Shown here one piece after another: positions 24,597 through 35,771 of a stretch of DNA of 64,000 bases. Numbering within the stretch: the stretch's first letter is position 1; the number at the start of each line of letters is the position of its first letter. The DNA lies in contig NC_088775.1 in assembly GCF_954871325.1 (NCBI RefSeq), positions 60,117,561-60,181,560 of the forward strand, in the 5' to 3' direction. This DNA is from Gordionus sp. m RMFG-2023 (taxonomy: Eukaryota > Nematomorpha > Gordioida > Chordodea > Parachordodidae). The position numbers and the translations under genes were made by a program. The notes beneath the pieces are model-generated. The model ran no database searches. It was given only the letters and a program-made list of their open reading frames with translations, and was not told the origin of the DNA.

Positions 24597-25839
24597 TAGG
24601 GGAGACCAAGGCTAGTCGGCGCAATTTTTGTCAAAATCATCATAGCTTCGAAAATAATTGTAGAGATATATTCCACAAGATTCAAATCCCTTTTGAATAT
24701 TTTTGAAGAGGCTGCTAAAGGTAAAATATCCTTTACAATAGAGGGAATATCATAAAGAGAAAAAGAGATTCCACGATGATTTCGCATCCATGAATCTATC
24801 CCATTATTATAAAAATTTTTTAAAGGCCCATAGACTGTCCTGTCTAAGGGTTGCAATTTATGAGTACAGTGTGGAGGAAGAGATAAAAGTATTATACCAT
24901 TATCTATACAATATTGAATCGCATTATATGATTGGTGGGATATATGATTATCCAAAATTAGTAAAATTTTAAATTTTTGGCTACATCTTGTATGAGAAAG
25001 AATGTGACTTAAAAACATAATAAATTCCTCCTCTTGCATCCAACCCGATCCGTTGGATGCGCCAATACATCCCTGAGGACCGTCTCTAACAAAATGATTA
25101 TAATATTTTTTACGCGGAAAAATAAACATCGGGGGAATATAATTCCCTAAAGCGTTAACAGCCAGCGCCATTGTTACTAGAGTGCCTCGCTCTGCGGAAG
25201 TGATGGATCCGACTTGTTTCTGACCCTTCTGCGCAATAATTTTTGATGGATTTTGCACAGTTGTCAAGCCTGTTTCGTCCATATTGTAAATTGACATAAG
25301 TCTTAAATCTTCTTTATCTAGTATTCCCTTATAAAGATTAAAAAAATATAGAACAGCCTCTTGATTAAAACCAGCCGCTCGAGCTAAACTTGTAGCTTCC
25401 GGAGATCTTAGAGATAATCTTAGATTTCTTCTCATAAATGAAGAAAACCATTCTTCATCGGCCATTTTATTAATAATCCATGATTTTGGTATTTTTTTGT
25501 TTAATTGAATAGCATGATAATATGCTTGAATTTTTATCTAAATATAAAATAAATAATTTTAGTATAATTTTTTAAATACCTTTTTAACGGATAAACCATA
25601 AAAGGTTTTACTACATGCAATTAGATATTCAACAATTTTATTTTCTTCATCATCATCAAAAATTTTTTGTTTATTATCTTGGCCTATCTTGGGCATAGTG
25701 CCAACCAGTTTGTATTTTTTGTAATATCTTAAAAAATTTGTTGCAGGTATACCTAATAAAATATATAATAAATTTACTCAAAATTTATCTAATTGTATAT
25801 TTAAATATATAACATCATTTGAATATCCTGAAAACTAAA

Positions 25840-26360
25840 ATGTTCATATCCAATAAAATGTATTAATTTGAATCATATTATACTGTTAATTATAATTAAT
25901 ATTTATATATAAATATTGTTTGCTTCACATAATTTATATTAAAAAATTGATCTTATCATCAGGCTAAAGTTTATTTACTAAAATGTTCATATCCAATAAG
26001 ATGTATGAATTTGAATCATATTATACTGTTAATTTTAATTAATATATATAAATATTTGTTTGTTTCACATAATTTATATTAAAAAATTGATCTTATTATC
26101 AAGCTAAAGTTTATTTACTAAAATGTTCATATCCAATAAGATGTATTAATTTGAATCATATTATACTGTTAATTATAATTAATATATATAAATATTTGTT
26201 TGCTTCACATAATTTATATAAAAAAATTGATCTTATTATCAAGCTAAAGTTTATTTACTAAAATGTTCATATCCAATAAGATGTATTAATTTGAATCATA
26301 TTATACTGTCATAATTTATATTAAATAATTGATCTTATTATCAGGCTAAAATTTATATAT
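25840..26360 (-). repeat. Direct repeats in the pogo-like intron (copy 2)
   Basis: About four units of the same repeat as at 22421-22802, here on the other strand. The difference in unit number between two otherwise almost identical copies shows expansion or contraction after they separated. Confidence 0.75.
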
Positions 26361-26662
26361 GCAATATATCTATGACAATATATATTTAATTATCACAATA
26401 TATATATAAACAAAGATTTTATTTGCAAGATATTTATTTAGGTCTGCTATTATATTAAAATTGAAATGTATTATGAAAAATTACATGAATAAATTTATAT
26501 AATAATTATTATTTTTATATTACATTTATAAAATATTATATTTTAACCTGTAATAGTTGATATTTTTCTTGATGAGATTTTATTTTCATATAGTCTAATA
26601 GCTTCTTCAAATCACTATTACTAAATATTTTCCTGTTTTGAATTTTTCGTATATATTGGCGT

Positions 26663-26888
26663 ACCATATTAATATTATAAACATTAATTGATTGATTGCG
26701 CCGACTAGCCACGATTCTACTAACCTCAATGGTGGTAATATTACTAATATAATCTTAACATATATTTAAGCATTAACCATATTAATATTATAAACATTAA
26801 TTGATTGATTGCGCCGACTAGCAACGATTCTACTAACCTCAATGGTGGTAATATTACTAATATAATCTTAACATATATTTAAGCATTA
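26663..26888 (-). repeat. 113-bp tandem duplication in copy 2 first exon
   Basis: Two nearly identical 113-bp units (26663-26775, 26776-26888) each hold GCGCCGACTAGC and GATTCTACTAACCTC. Copy 1 has one unit. It duplicates part of the N-terminal coding exon, which carries an internal copy of the TIR core. Confidence 0.85.
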
Positions 26889-27208
26889 TGTATCAATCTG
26901 AAACTTTCACAGATATTAAAATAGATATTTTACTTTCATATATTGTGCATTTTGTCTTGTTTAAACTTTTAATTTTTTAATACAGCTCAATAATATTAAA
27001 GGAAAATATTCTGAAATTCATGTCAAAAACATGTTATAACAGATAAAAATTTAAATAGCTAAATATTATAAATTATTTTTATCCCCAAATATGGATATTA
27101 TAGAATTCTATATTAGAACAAAATTTCAGTTATTAATCGTTACTGGTTTTAAAATAAAATCCTTTGAACCGACAAGCCCCTTGCACCGACTAGCCCTGGT
27201 CTCCCCTA

Positions 27209-28879
27209 CTTCTAAGTCTAACTCTAATGAAGAATTGGGTGAAATTAGTGAGAATGATTATCAAATGAACAATTTTGTCTTGTGACTCAGGAGAATTTGA
27301 TTCCATTATTTCTAATCAATCTACAAGCAAGGCGATTAAATATAAATCTCAATCTTGTATAACCGGTTTCATAGATAGAATTAATCCCAAAGAAAAAAAT
27401 GAGCTGGATCAATTGTTTGCAAAGGCTGTAAATGCGAGCAATTTACCTTTCCACATCACTGAAAATCCCTACATCCAAGAATTTTTTAAAAAAATACGTC
27501 CTATTTACACATTACCCAGGAGAAGGCAGCTGGCTGGATATCTTCTAGACAAAGCGTCAGGTGATATGGAGGTGAGAGTTGCAGATATAATAGATAAAGC
27601 TCCTTACTTATCAATTGTATCAGATGGCTGGAGCAACATTAGAAACGAGAGTATTATTAATTTTATGGTGATGACGCCTGTTCCAGTGTTCTACAAATTT
27701 CTAAATACTGAGGAAAATCGCCATACGGCAGATTATATTGCCCAGGAATTTAAAAATGTAATTCATGAATTGAATCCGGTAAAAGTATATTCTTTAGTTA
27801 CTGATAATGCCGCTAACATGAAAGCAGCCTGGAGAATTCTAAAATCTGAATCTATTTATAATCATATACAATGTTATGGTTGTGCAGCGCATACATTGCA
27901 GTTATTCTTTCACGATTTTGAACGATTGAACGCCTTCATTGACCATATTTCATAATTAAAAAATTGTTAAATTTTTCAAGAATAAACACATACCAGCTGC
28001 AGTATTTTCCCGTAATAAGAATCTTCATGGCATACCATCTACATTAAGTACAATTAGCCAAACAAGATGGGCATCGTCAATAAAATGTATGGAGCAAATT
28101 CAAATATGCAAGAAAGCTCTAAAAGCATCAGTTGTTGAAGAAGCTGTTTGTGATATTTGTCCCATAGAAATTACCAATAATATATTAAACGAAGAATTTT
28201 GGACGAAAAATTTAAAATTTTTAGCACTCCAACCTTTAGCTACCTCATTATTGAAAGTGCAAGGGGATAAATGTACTTTGGCTCAAGTAAAAAACGAGAT
28301 GCTTAATTTGGAAAAACACATAATACAATCATGCCATGATTCTATATTTTCTCCATCTCAAGAAAAAAAAATTAAGGTTATGTTTGAAAAGAGAAAAACT
28401 GATCTAAATACATGTGCTCACAGCTTATTTATTGCACCCCCAATATCAAGGGGAGCATCTTACTAATACTGAATTGGATGAAGCATGTAATATAATACAA
28501 GAATTGGGTATTTTACAAGGTGGTGATAATCAAAATATTTTAAGTAATATAGTAAATTAAAGTTGTAATTTCCATAAGAAACAATCAAATTTCGGCCTCA
28601 AGTTGGTGGAATGCATTTTGCCCACCTTGCCCATTAAGAGAAGTCGCTAATATTTTACTAACATTTCCTAGTTCGACTTCTTCTTCTGAAAGAAATTGGT
28701 CGGTTTGGGGCAATATTCACACGAAAAACAGAAATAGATTAAAGGCTTCTACAGCAGGAAAATTAGTAAGAGTGTATCATAATTTAAGATTGATTAAAAA
28801 TATTAAAGAAAATAATGATATTGAATATGAATCGGAACAAGACTCTGCCATGGAGGGTGAAACATTGACTATAGAATGA
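27209..28879 (+). pseudogene. hAT transposase core and C-terminus (TTGACC family)
   Basis: Blocks in order: TSKSNSNEELG (27209 on); then, after a frame change near 27280, GEFDSIISNQS, LPRRRQLAGYLLDKA, SIVSDGWSNIRNESIINF (first catalytic Asp), LVTDNAANMKAAWRIL (second) and CYGCAAHTLQLF (zinc-chelating CxxH-like motif). A frame change near 27955 leads to FSRNKNLHGIPS, TRWASSIKCMEQ and LQPLATSLLK. After another break come SSTSSSERNWSVWGNIH and KLVRVYHNLRL (28670-28780), the hAT C-terminal dimerisation segment, ending at a TGA at 28877-28879. Nearly the whole length is present with about three frame breaks. Confidence 0.88.
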
Positions 28880-29054
28880 ATTAAAAAATATTATGATATT
28901 TATTATTATACATAGATTTATTATAAGATTATATAAATGCAAAATAAAGTTAATATTGGTGTAAAAAACATTTATTTGAATTTGACCATATTTGACCGGT
29001 CAAATATCGGTCAATTGACCGAATTGTATTTGACCGGTCAAATGCACAACCCTG

Positions 29055-29304
29055 AAAAAAATAAAATATACTGGGTAAATATATTAGAATTGTATAAAAA
29101 AATAAGTACATTTCATATAAAAATTTAAGAAATAATTTAAAAATAAATAAAATATATATTGCGTAAAAGATGATTAGATATATTTATTTATAAAATTAAT
29201 ATAAATTTCCAGTTTTCTCATAGGGCATTTCAACATTTATTTATGCATTTTCAGAGTTGATATTGAGATCTCAGTACATATTTCATGTTATTGTTAGTTG
29301 ATAC
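29055..29304. other. AT-rich spacer
   Basis: Nothing recognised between the hAT end and the next MITE. Confidence 0.4.
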
Positions 29305-29588
29305 TAGAGATCTGCAGGCCCGGGCCTAAGCTTGGCCATGGGTCGGGCATTATTTTAATTTTTTAAATATATCCAAGCCGTGCTTGAATTTTTTAAATAC
29401 CCGGGTCGCATATTTTAAAACCAAATATTTAAATCGCCATTATTAGCTATAAAAATTAAAAATATAATATATTTTTACAAAATCCAGGCCGGACCTCTGA
29501 GGACATAAAACCCGAGCCAGGCTATAAAAATATTTTGGAAAAAAAAATCTAAGCCAGGCAATGTAAATGGTACCTCTGCAGATCTCTA
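29305..29588. mobile_element. 284-bp MITE, TAGAGATCTGCAG terminus
   Basis: The termini TAGAGATCTGCAG and CTGCAGATCTCTA are perfect inverted repeats. Subterminal CCCGGGCC, AGGCCGG and AGCCAGGC words follow. Flanking 8-mers GTTGATAC and GTTATTAC agree at six of eight bases, compatible with an old hAT-type duplication. Non-coding. End fragments of similar design occur at 5594 and about 53900. Confidence 0.75.
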
Positions 29589-29660
29589 GTTATTACGAAA
29601 TCAGTATTTTATTACTTTTTTATTTGGATCGACATTCCATTAAAAAATTGTCGTTTAAGG

Positions 29661-29910
29661 AAAGCGTGTGGCCTAGTCGGTAAGTGCGAGAATAATTAAT
29701 CCGATAGTTCTTAGTTCGAATCCAGCAAGGAACATGTATTTTTCTGAAGCCAACTAGGTGGTTCCATTTTATGGGGGACGATATATAGGATAATGAAGGC
29801 GATAGCGTGAAAATTCGTTGTTTAGCAAATTAGGTTGTTTAGAAAATTGATATTATGTTGACTTGCTTGTAACACGATCAGCCTATTTCAAAAGGCCAGG
29901 CCAATAATTC
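29661..29910 (+). repeat. tRNA-headed SINE candidate
   Basis: TGGCCTAGTCGG (29669-29680) fits the RNA polymerase III A box and AGTTCGAATCC (29713-29723) fits the B box, 32 bp apart as in tRNA-derived promoters. No acceptor-stem pairing closes the head, so it is not a normal tRNA gene. The body to about 29910 and its end are not defined by any second copy in the window. Confidence 0.5.
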
Positions 29911-30794
29911 TTGATTGCGAAAAAAACAAGTTTTAAACCACTTTAATATAAAAATGACCATTCATTACAGATGGTGTAGGAACGCTAATGTCAATAGAAT
30001 TTTTTTTAAGATTAATCATAAGACGTAATTTAAGGCGTTCAAAGTTTTTCAACGCCTCAACAGGAATTTGAGGATGATGTGAAAGCTTGTTAGAGTTTAA
30101 ACTATTGTACCAGAATTAGGTATCTAATATACATTTAATAGTTCATAACTACATACAATAATGGAAACACAAAATAAAAAAACTAATAATGATACTATCG
30201 GTTTATAACTAATTTTTGTTCTCAGATCTTGGTATAATAAAAAATAAAATGTTATTTTTATATGGCCAGAAAATATTATGTTATTAAAGTATCTATGAAA
30301 GATAATAACAATTTTTTTTATCATATTCAAACGTTGTTGATTTTGGGGTAAGGAATTATTTCAAATAGTTTTAGGTCTTTAAATAATAACCTTTTATTTT
30401 CCAGATTTAGGAAAAATAAAATATTTGTGTTGAATTAACATATTCAAATAGTTTTAAAATATTAAAGTTTGAATTATGTTCCGATTTATAGTTTGAAGAT
30501 GATAAGTTAACGAGCAATCCCAAATAAATCAATAAATTATTATAACAAAATAAATTGCTTAACATTATAAAATAACCTTTGACCAATTTAATAATTAACC
30601 TTAAAAAGTTTATACATCCAATTATCGTGTAAATATTCTTGGATTAGGGGGCGTTCTTGATCAGCACCGATATTTATATATAAAATTAATGAAACAAGAT
30701 AACTTAATATTTTATTTAAATTCAACAACAATTATCATTATTTTTTGAGTATAATATTATTTAATAATAATAAATTATTATAAATAAAAAAAAC
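29911..30794. other. AT-rich stretch, nothing recognised
   Basis: No coding or element feature could be supported. Confidence 0.45.
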
Positions 30795-31872
30795 CAGAAT
30801 TGTTAACGCTCCTTTTTAAAAGTAGCCAGCTCCCGCTCCTACCTTCTTAAAAGGAGCTAGCTCCCGCTCTCGTTACTACATTTTTAAAAGGAGCTAACTC
30901 CCGCTCCAAGTAATGGAGTGCCACTCCATAACCGCTCATTTGATTTTCATTTTGTTAGATGGTATACGAAACAAAATCATATTTTTTTATCAAAAAGCTT
31001 TATTTATATTCTATCAAAATATTTATAACCTTTTATTAGCTTTTAAAAGTAATAAATTTTCTAAATTAGAATCTAACAAACATCCACGCCTCTCCCCTAA
31101 GACCTCTTTTGCAATAGGCGCTCCACGGAGCTATAGAGGAAAGCTGGGTATTGTATTTTATAAAGATATTTTTTAATTCAGGGAATTTATCAAAAATAGA
31201 AATTTTGGTATCAATATTTAAAAAATATTTGTCCATATCTTCCTGATGATCAATTTCATGGAATCCAAAAAAATCTTCCAAATCATTTTGTATTTAAAAA
31301 GATTTTTTACTTTTAGATGCTTTTTTAGATTGAAGCTACTTACTTTTAAAAATTAAATAGTTTTATTTAAACACAAAAGGCATTTTGCCCTTAAATTTGT
31401 TTGATCATTTGGATCAACATCTTATAGAAGTTTAAAATATTTTTTGTATGATGGAAATGGAAATTCGATTTCTTCATCTATGATCTCTAAATCCATAATA
31501 TCTAAAACTATTTTTTATTATATATCTATGAAATGAATATTAATATGACCTACAAGATTTTCCAAGAAATTTTCGATATAAAAAGGAAAAACTTGATGTT
31601 TAATATTTAAAATGATAACCAATATAAAACTCGGCTAAATATTTAATAATGGATAAATTTAAATAAAATAAAATTTCATTTTTATTGAATTTTAATTAAC
31701 AAATATTATTAATATTTAAAAAATAATTTAATTTATACATTAAATTTAAAGGAGCGGTGGAGCGGCGCTCCATTCCAGCCCTAAAAGGAGCTAGCTCCCG
31801 CTTCTCAATTTTAAAAAGGAGGGGCTACAGGTGTTTTTGAAAAAAATGTAGCGCCGCTCCTTACCAACTCTG
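30795..31872 (-). mobile_element. hAT element, GGAGCTAGCTCC family
   Basis: The inverted termini CAGAATTGTTAACGCTCC and GGAGCGGC-type ends (finishing TACCAACTCTG) are flanked by a perfect 8-bp duplication AAAAAAAC (30787-30794, 31873-31880). Both ends repeat AGCTCCCGCTCC and hold the palindrome GGAGCTAGCTCC (30853-30864, 31787-31798). The interior keeps only a C-terminal transposase piece on the - strand (31066-31281). It is an internally deleted copy. Confidence 0.92.
31066..31281 (-). pseudogene. hAT transposase C-terminal fragment
   Basis: FPELKNIFIKYNTQLSSIAP matches the start of the hAT dimerisation segment (yPxLkxlfxkyNTxLpSSAP). The following WSAYCKRGLRGEA is a diverged form of the ERLFS-RGG stretch. 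It lies wholly inside the element at 30795-31872. Confidence 0.8.
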
Positions 31873-31880
31873 AAAAAAAC

Positions 31881-32949
31881 TAATTATAAATTCGAATTCA
31901 ATTTTGTAATTTTATAATTATCATGTATGAAAATAAATTATACATTAGTAATTCATTTATGGTAATATTTATTTAATTAATTTTAAAATGATGTACATTG
32001 ATTATTATTGTAAATAAATCTTTGGTACATTTTAAAAAATAATACATGATATTGTATTGAATATAATATAAATTGGATCATATATTAAAAATAATTAGAG
32101 TATATATACAATATAACTGTTGTGAGTAACGACTTACTTTTCCATTAATTATCGTGAATGATCATTATGCAATGATATTATTTATTTTTAGTGTATCGAG
32201 CTAACATTTTATTTTTAAATTTATAAAATTTGATTTTGGTAAAGTCATTATGTATTGCGTTTTGTGAGTTATTTTTTTATAAAATTGTATTTTTAGATTT
32301 ATAAAATGTGATTAATGTGAAGTCATTATGTATGGCGATTTTTGAGTTATTTTTATTTGATATAGTTTTATTTTTAGTTTATAATTCTGATTTTCAGCAT
32401 GATTTTGAGATTTATAATTTTTTAAAAAAATGTATTTTAAACTTGAGCTTCCCCATATAAAAGGGAAGCGAATTGTAATATAATTCATTCTTTTTTTCCC
32501 CTATTAAAATTTAAAATTATTATAATTTATAATTTTGCTTCCTTTGGGATTAATAAAAGATTTGTAGTAATATTGTAATTTAATTCTGGGAGTAATATTC
32601 AGGATAGAGGCGGACAACGTAATTAACTATAAGTATCAGACCATGTAATATAAATATAGTTAGTAAACGATAATTAAAAAATAATCATAATAACAAAAAG
32701 ACAATATTGAACATAAATAATAAATAATGTAAAATACAAATACAAAATAAATAAAACAAAACCAGCACATTTATTTAAAACCCCTTCCCCCTAATCATTA
32801 TGAGAGATTGAATTGATAAAACAAACATAATTAGCCTTAAAGAATGGCTATTGCTTATCCTCTGCCTTAAGTAAAAACTTTCGCGAGGTCCCCAGAACGT
32901 CTTTAAAAAACTTTTTAGCCATATCACCATGATGTTAAAGTGGAGTAAA
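31881..32949. other. AT-rich stretch with a 70-75 bp repeat
   Basis: Between 32212 and 32390 a unit of about 70 bp (TTTATAAAAT, then AAGTCATTATGTAT and TGAGTTATTTTT) occurs two to three times in tandem. Nothing coding was found. Confidence 0.55.
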
Positions 32950-35270
32950 TGATTGGTACATGAAATTAGAAGAATCAGCGCTGTATTCGGCGATCTTAAA
33001 ATTCTAAGTTCTGTTCAGAGCATCCTTGTTATGGAAAGGGTAGGGGTCGTGTCCAGACAAGAAAAATCCCATATTAGAAACTTTCCTTGTGACCATGGAA
33101 TTCGTCGTGATTCCATCAGGACGCCTACAATCGGAAAAGAGATCAGAAGGCTCCAATGAGGTAGGAAAACTATCTGACCTAAGTGCAAGAGATATGACTT
33201 GAGAGTGTCGGGTTTGCCGACCGGGATTACGATTGCAATGTAAATGATGCAGCGGCATATTGTCATCATCAGTGTGACATCTGTTGCATTTATATGGTAG
33301 TGAGAAAGGAATGTTGAGCCTGTTGCTGCATAGCTGCTCGTGGTTGTCCAATTCAAGTTTGAGATTAGTAGATGAAATAACGTCTAAAAATTTATATTCC
33401 CGATCCTTGATAAGTTCAATTTTCACAAGTGGTAGATCCCAATCTTTCTGTTTTGCAGAAATCGGAAATAGGGTTGTGGTTGTGACGGATTTTGCCAACT
33501 CCGTCCTAGCTGTATTCAAAAAAGGATCGTGGACTAATAGATGTTGGTCAATTAATCTAAGTGCCTGAAGGTGGTTAGCAATGAATGCACATATTGAAAT
33601 CGACAATGGGGATCTTATCCCAAGTCCGTCATGTTTGGAAGGAAGTGTGGCTTGATGCCAAACAATGTCTGTAAACGTGATATTAAAGCAGTCACTAAGA
33701 ATGACTCTTATTCTGGTTTCGAATCTTACTAGATGCATCCTCTAAAAATAATGGGGTCGATAGTAGGGAGTAAAAGATTTTAGGGATGTTGAAAAAATTC
33801 CTAATTTAAAAAAAAGCCTTGAGACGAGAGACAGGAAAGAATGCGTTTAAATTTTCAAAAATATCGTCAATATCGCTAAAAAGGGGATTTAATGACTCCT
33901 CACCGATGGGAGAGCCCAAATGCGATAAATTTCTCAAGGGGATATGCTTAAACCTAAAAACTTTAAATGAAATTGTGCTGATTTTGCAGTATTCGGTTTT
34001 GGTTTAGTTAATTAGAAGCCCAAGACCGTCAGTGGAAGCCTTAATATTATTAACAGCCTTTTCTATCTCAGCAGAATCGCCGGAGATGACCCCATCATCA
34101 ATGTCCTATAAGTGTAGGGGCAGCGGGCAGTCATTTTTTATTTTAGTTATTAAATCATGGATTTCACGACAAAATAATATGGAGCCCAGGGGGCCATCCT
34201 GTTGAATACCTTCAGAATAAGGGCAGCGGGCAGTCATTTTTTATTTTAGTTATCAAATCATGGATTTCAAGACAAAATAATATGGAGCCCAGGGGGCCAT
34301 CCTGTTGAATACCTTCAGAATAAGGGCAGCGGGCAGTCATTTTTTATTTTAGTTATCAAATCATGGATTTCAAGACAAAATAATATGGAGCCCAGGGGGC
34401 CATCCTGTTGAATACCTTCAGAATAAGGGCAGCGGGCAGTCATTTTTTATTTTAGTTATCAAATCATGGATTTCAAGACAAAATAATATGGAGCCCAGGG
34501 GGCCATCCTGTTGAATACCTTCTGAAGAGGATAAGACATATTGGCCAAATACCAAATGAGATGGTTTTTTATAGGTTGGAAGGATATAGTTTGTAAAAAC
34601 TGGAAAATGTTTTATGAATTGTGAAATGATTACTTTCCTATGAATGCTATTGAAGCATTTCTAAAGTCGATTTCAACAAGGTGTTGAGCGATTGTATCTG
34701 AACATAAATACGAGTTATATGTGCAGCCGCTTGGCATCCTATCGTTCCGACACCCAATTGAAGAGAAAAAAGTTTGTTAGAAATCTGTGCAGAAATCCTG
34801 CTAGCTATAAGCTTGGAACATAATCTCCTATATACAGCACCAATGGCAATAGGCCTGATATAACCATTCTTTTTTCTCAGGGCAACATGTTTGGCTACAA
34901 AAAAAATGGTCCTTGCGAAATCTGGGATGTCACCATTGATGACCTTGTTAAGTTGTTGTCCGATAAACAGGATTGATTGTTGAAGATAGGAGTGGTTAAA
35001 TCTTGAAGAAATAAAGGTTTGATACCTTCAAATCCAGGGGCCGCGTCCTTCTAAAAAGATATGACTGATTTAAATATTTCTTCCGAAGTGAAAATTGGAG
35101 ACGGGTTCTTAGTTTCAAAAATCATTATAGCTTCCGATGTTTGGGGATGTTTATCTAGCAGTTTTTAGTATGATACCGCGTCCACTGGAGCAAGTGTGTC
35201 AAAGTAGCTGCATAGTCTAAGATCACCATTTATGTCCAGGTTGTTTATTTTGTTGTCGATTAGCTTCACT
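32950..35270 (-). mobile_element. LINE with restriction-like endonuclease, broken copy
   Basis: Read leftwards, RT words appear first: EGIQQDGPLG near 34525 and a DDGVISGD-like active site near 34090. Next comes the connecting region (IVWHQATLPSKHDGLGIRSP, about 33670). The C-terminal zinc knuckle CNRCH...H..HC (about 33300) follows, then RRPDGITTNS and, in another frame, GKFLIWDFSCLDTTP (about 33070). The C-terminal CCHC-RPD-WD arrangement matches the intact ORF at 60143-62179, but the sequence is clearly a different subfamily. Several frame breaks and a 4 x 103-bp tandem array inside the RT make it non-functional. Confidence 0.85.
34118..34525. repeat. Four tandem 103-bp units inside the LINE RT
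   Basis: Units begin at the CAGCGGGCAG words at 34121, 34224, 34327 and 34430, a constant 103-bp period. The last three are practically identical and the first differs at a few bases. Each unit covers the RT stretch from just after the GIQQGDPLG motif to just before the YxDD box. The period is not a multiple of three. Confidence 0.95.
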
Positions 35271-35599
35271 TATGAATTTTAATTTTTTTTCAGTTCGAAT
35301 TTTGATTTATTCTCTTCTGAAAAGGCATTAAAATTTTAAAAAAAGATTATTTATGCGAAGAGAAAGAAAAGGCAATAAAGGCGTCTTAAAAATTAAACAG
35401 TTTGAAAAAAAATAGCACGAGAGGGTAAACTTTAATATTATTATATTAAATAAAAATAGTTTTAAGATAAATTATAAAAATAGTTAATATATTTTTTAAG
35501 AAATATAATTTTGAAAATTGCATCGAAAAGTTGTTTAGCTAACATTGAGGGTTGAATAATTTAGTATCGGTAAAAAATAAAAGGCATCGCTGATACAAT
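35271..35599. other. AT-rich stretch, nothing recognised
   Basis: No feature could be supported. Confidence 0.4.
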
Positions 35600-35771
35600 G
35601 AGTATCGGGCCAACTCATGGTGGTTTGTTTATGTCGATTAATGAAATATAAAAAAATGTGATTTTAATGGTAACGAACGAGTAACGTTTTGGCAATGAGT
35701 TACCTTTAAGGTAATGTGGCGACATTGCATAATAAATATAAAGCCGTTACTTTGAGTAACGTTTATAGTAC
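35600..35771. repeat. Terminal fragment of the GTAACG hAT family
   Basis: AACGAACGAGTAACGTT, GAGTTACCTTTAAGGTAA and GAGTAACGTTTATAGTACTA resemble the ends of the element at 36327-40164, whose right end reads AAGTAACGTTTACAGCACTA. The matching left end was not found. Confidence 0.55.

Larger units (their letters stand above)
24640..26890 (-). pseudogene. Pogo-like transposase, copy 2 (C-terminal deletion)
   Basis: Exons mirror copy 1. The last is open from about 25536, through KMADEEWFSS at 25465, to the right-hand TIR. Numbering from that Met, the DDE_1 triad is visible as D63 (YNMDETGL), D172 (LILDNHISH) and D208 (LQPLDRTVYG), a DDD triad with 35 residues between the last two. After FKRDLNL the frame falls directly into the terminal region, so the Ser/Pro-rich C-terminus seen in copy 1 is deleted. 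The open frame then runs on through the TIR into the spacer, which is not part of the protein. Exon 2 lacks the frame change of copy 1. Confidence 0.85.
24599..27206 (-). mobile_element. Pogo-like transposon copy 2
   Basis: Its ends are GGGGAGACCAAGGCTAGTCG (24599) and CGACTAGCCCTGGTCTCCCC (27206), with TA flanks at 24597-24598 and 27207-27208. It is inverted relative to copy 1. It keeps the catalytic core but has lost the C-terminal coding region and carries a 113-bp tandem duplication in its first exon. Together the two copies form a palindrome with arms of about 2.6 kb around a 185-bp spacer. Confidence 0.9.
20992..29054 (+). mobile_element. hAT element, TTGACC family, carrying two pogo-like insertions
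   Basis: The right end (28981-29054) has TTGACCGGTCAAATAT and the palindrome CGGTCAATTGACCG (29008-29021), and finishes TGCACAACCCTG. The left end (20992 on) has AGGAGTATTTGACCGG as in the 18042 copy, but its outer bases are altered and no target duplication was found. Without the insertions (21683-24409 and 24599-27206) the element is about 2.7 kb. It encodes a hAT transposase with N-terminal BED finger, catalytic core and C-terminal dimerisation segment. The gene is interrupted by the insertions and by several frame changes. Confidence 0.85.

Noticed and set aside
24509-24640. C-terminal extension of the pogo copy 2 open frame through its TIR into the spacer
   Set aside because: The frame leaves the element; the tail is antisense-frame hAT sequence and not part of the transposase.
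29661-29735. A genuine tRNA gene
   Set aside because: A and B boxes are good, but the acceptor ends do not pair and no convincing anticodon arm is present.
33284-33568. + strand open frame of 94 codons
   Set aside because: Shadow of the - strand LINE coding sequence.
34118-34525. CRISPR-like repeat array
   Set aside because: Units are directly adjacent with no spacers and lie in a eukaryotic LINE; it is a minisatellite.
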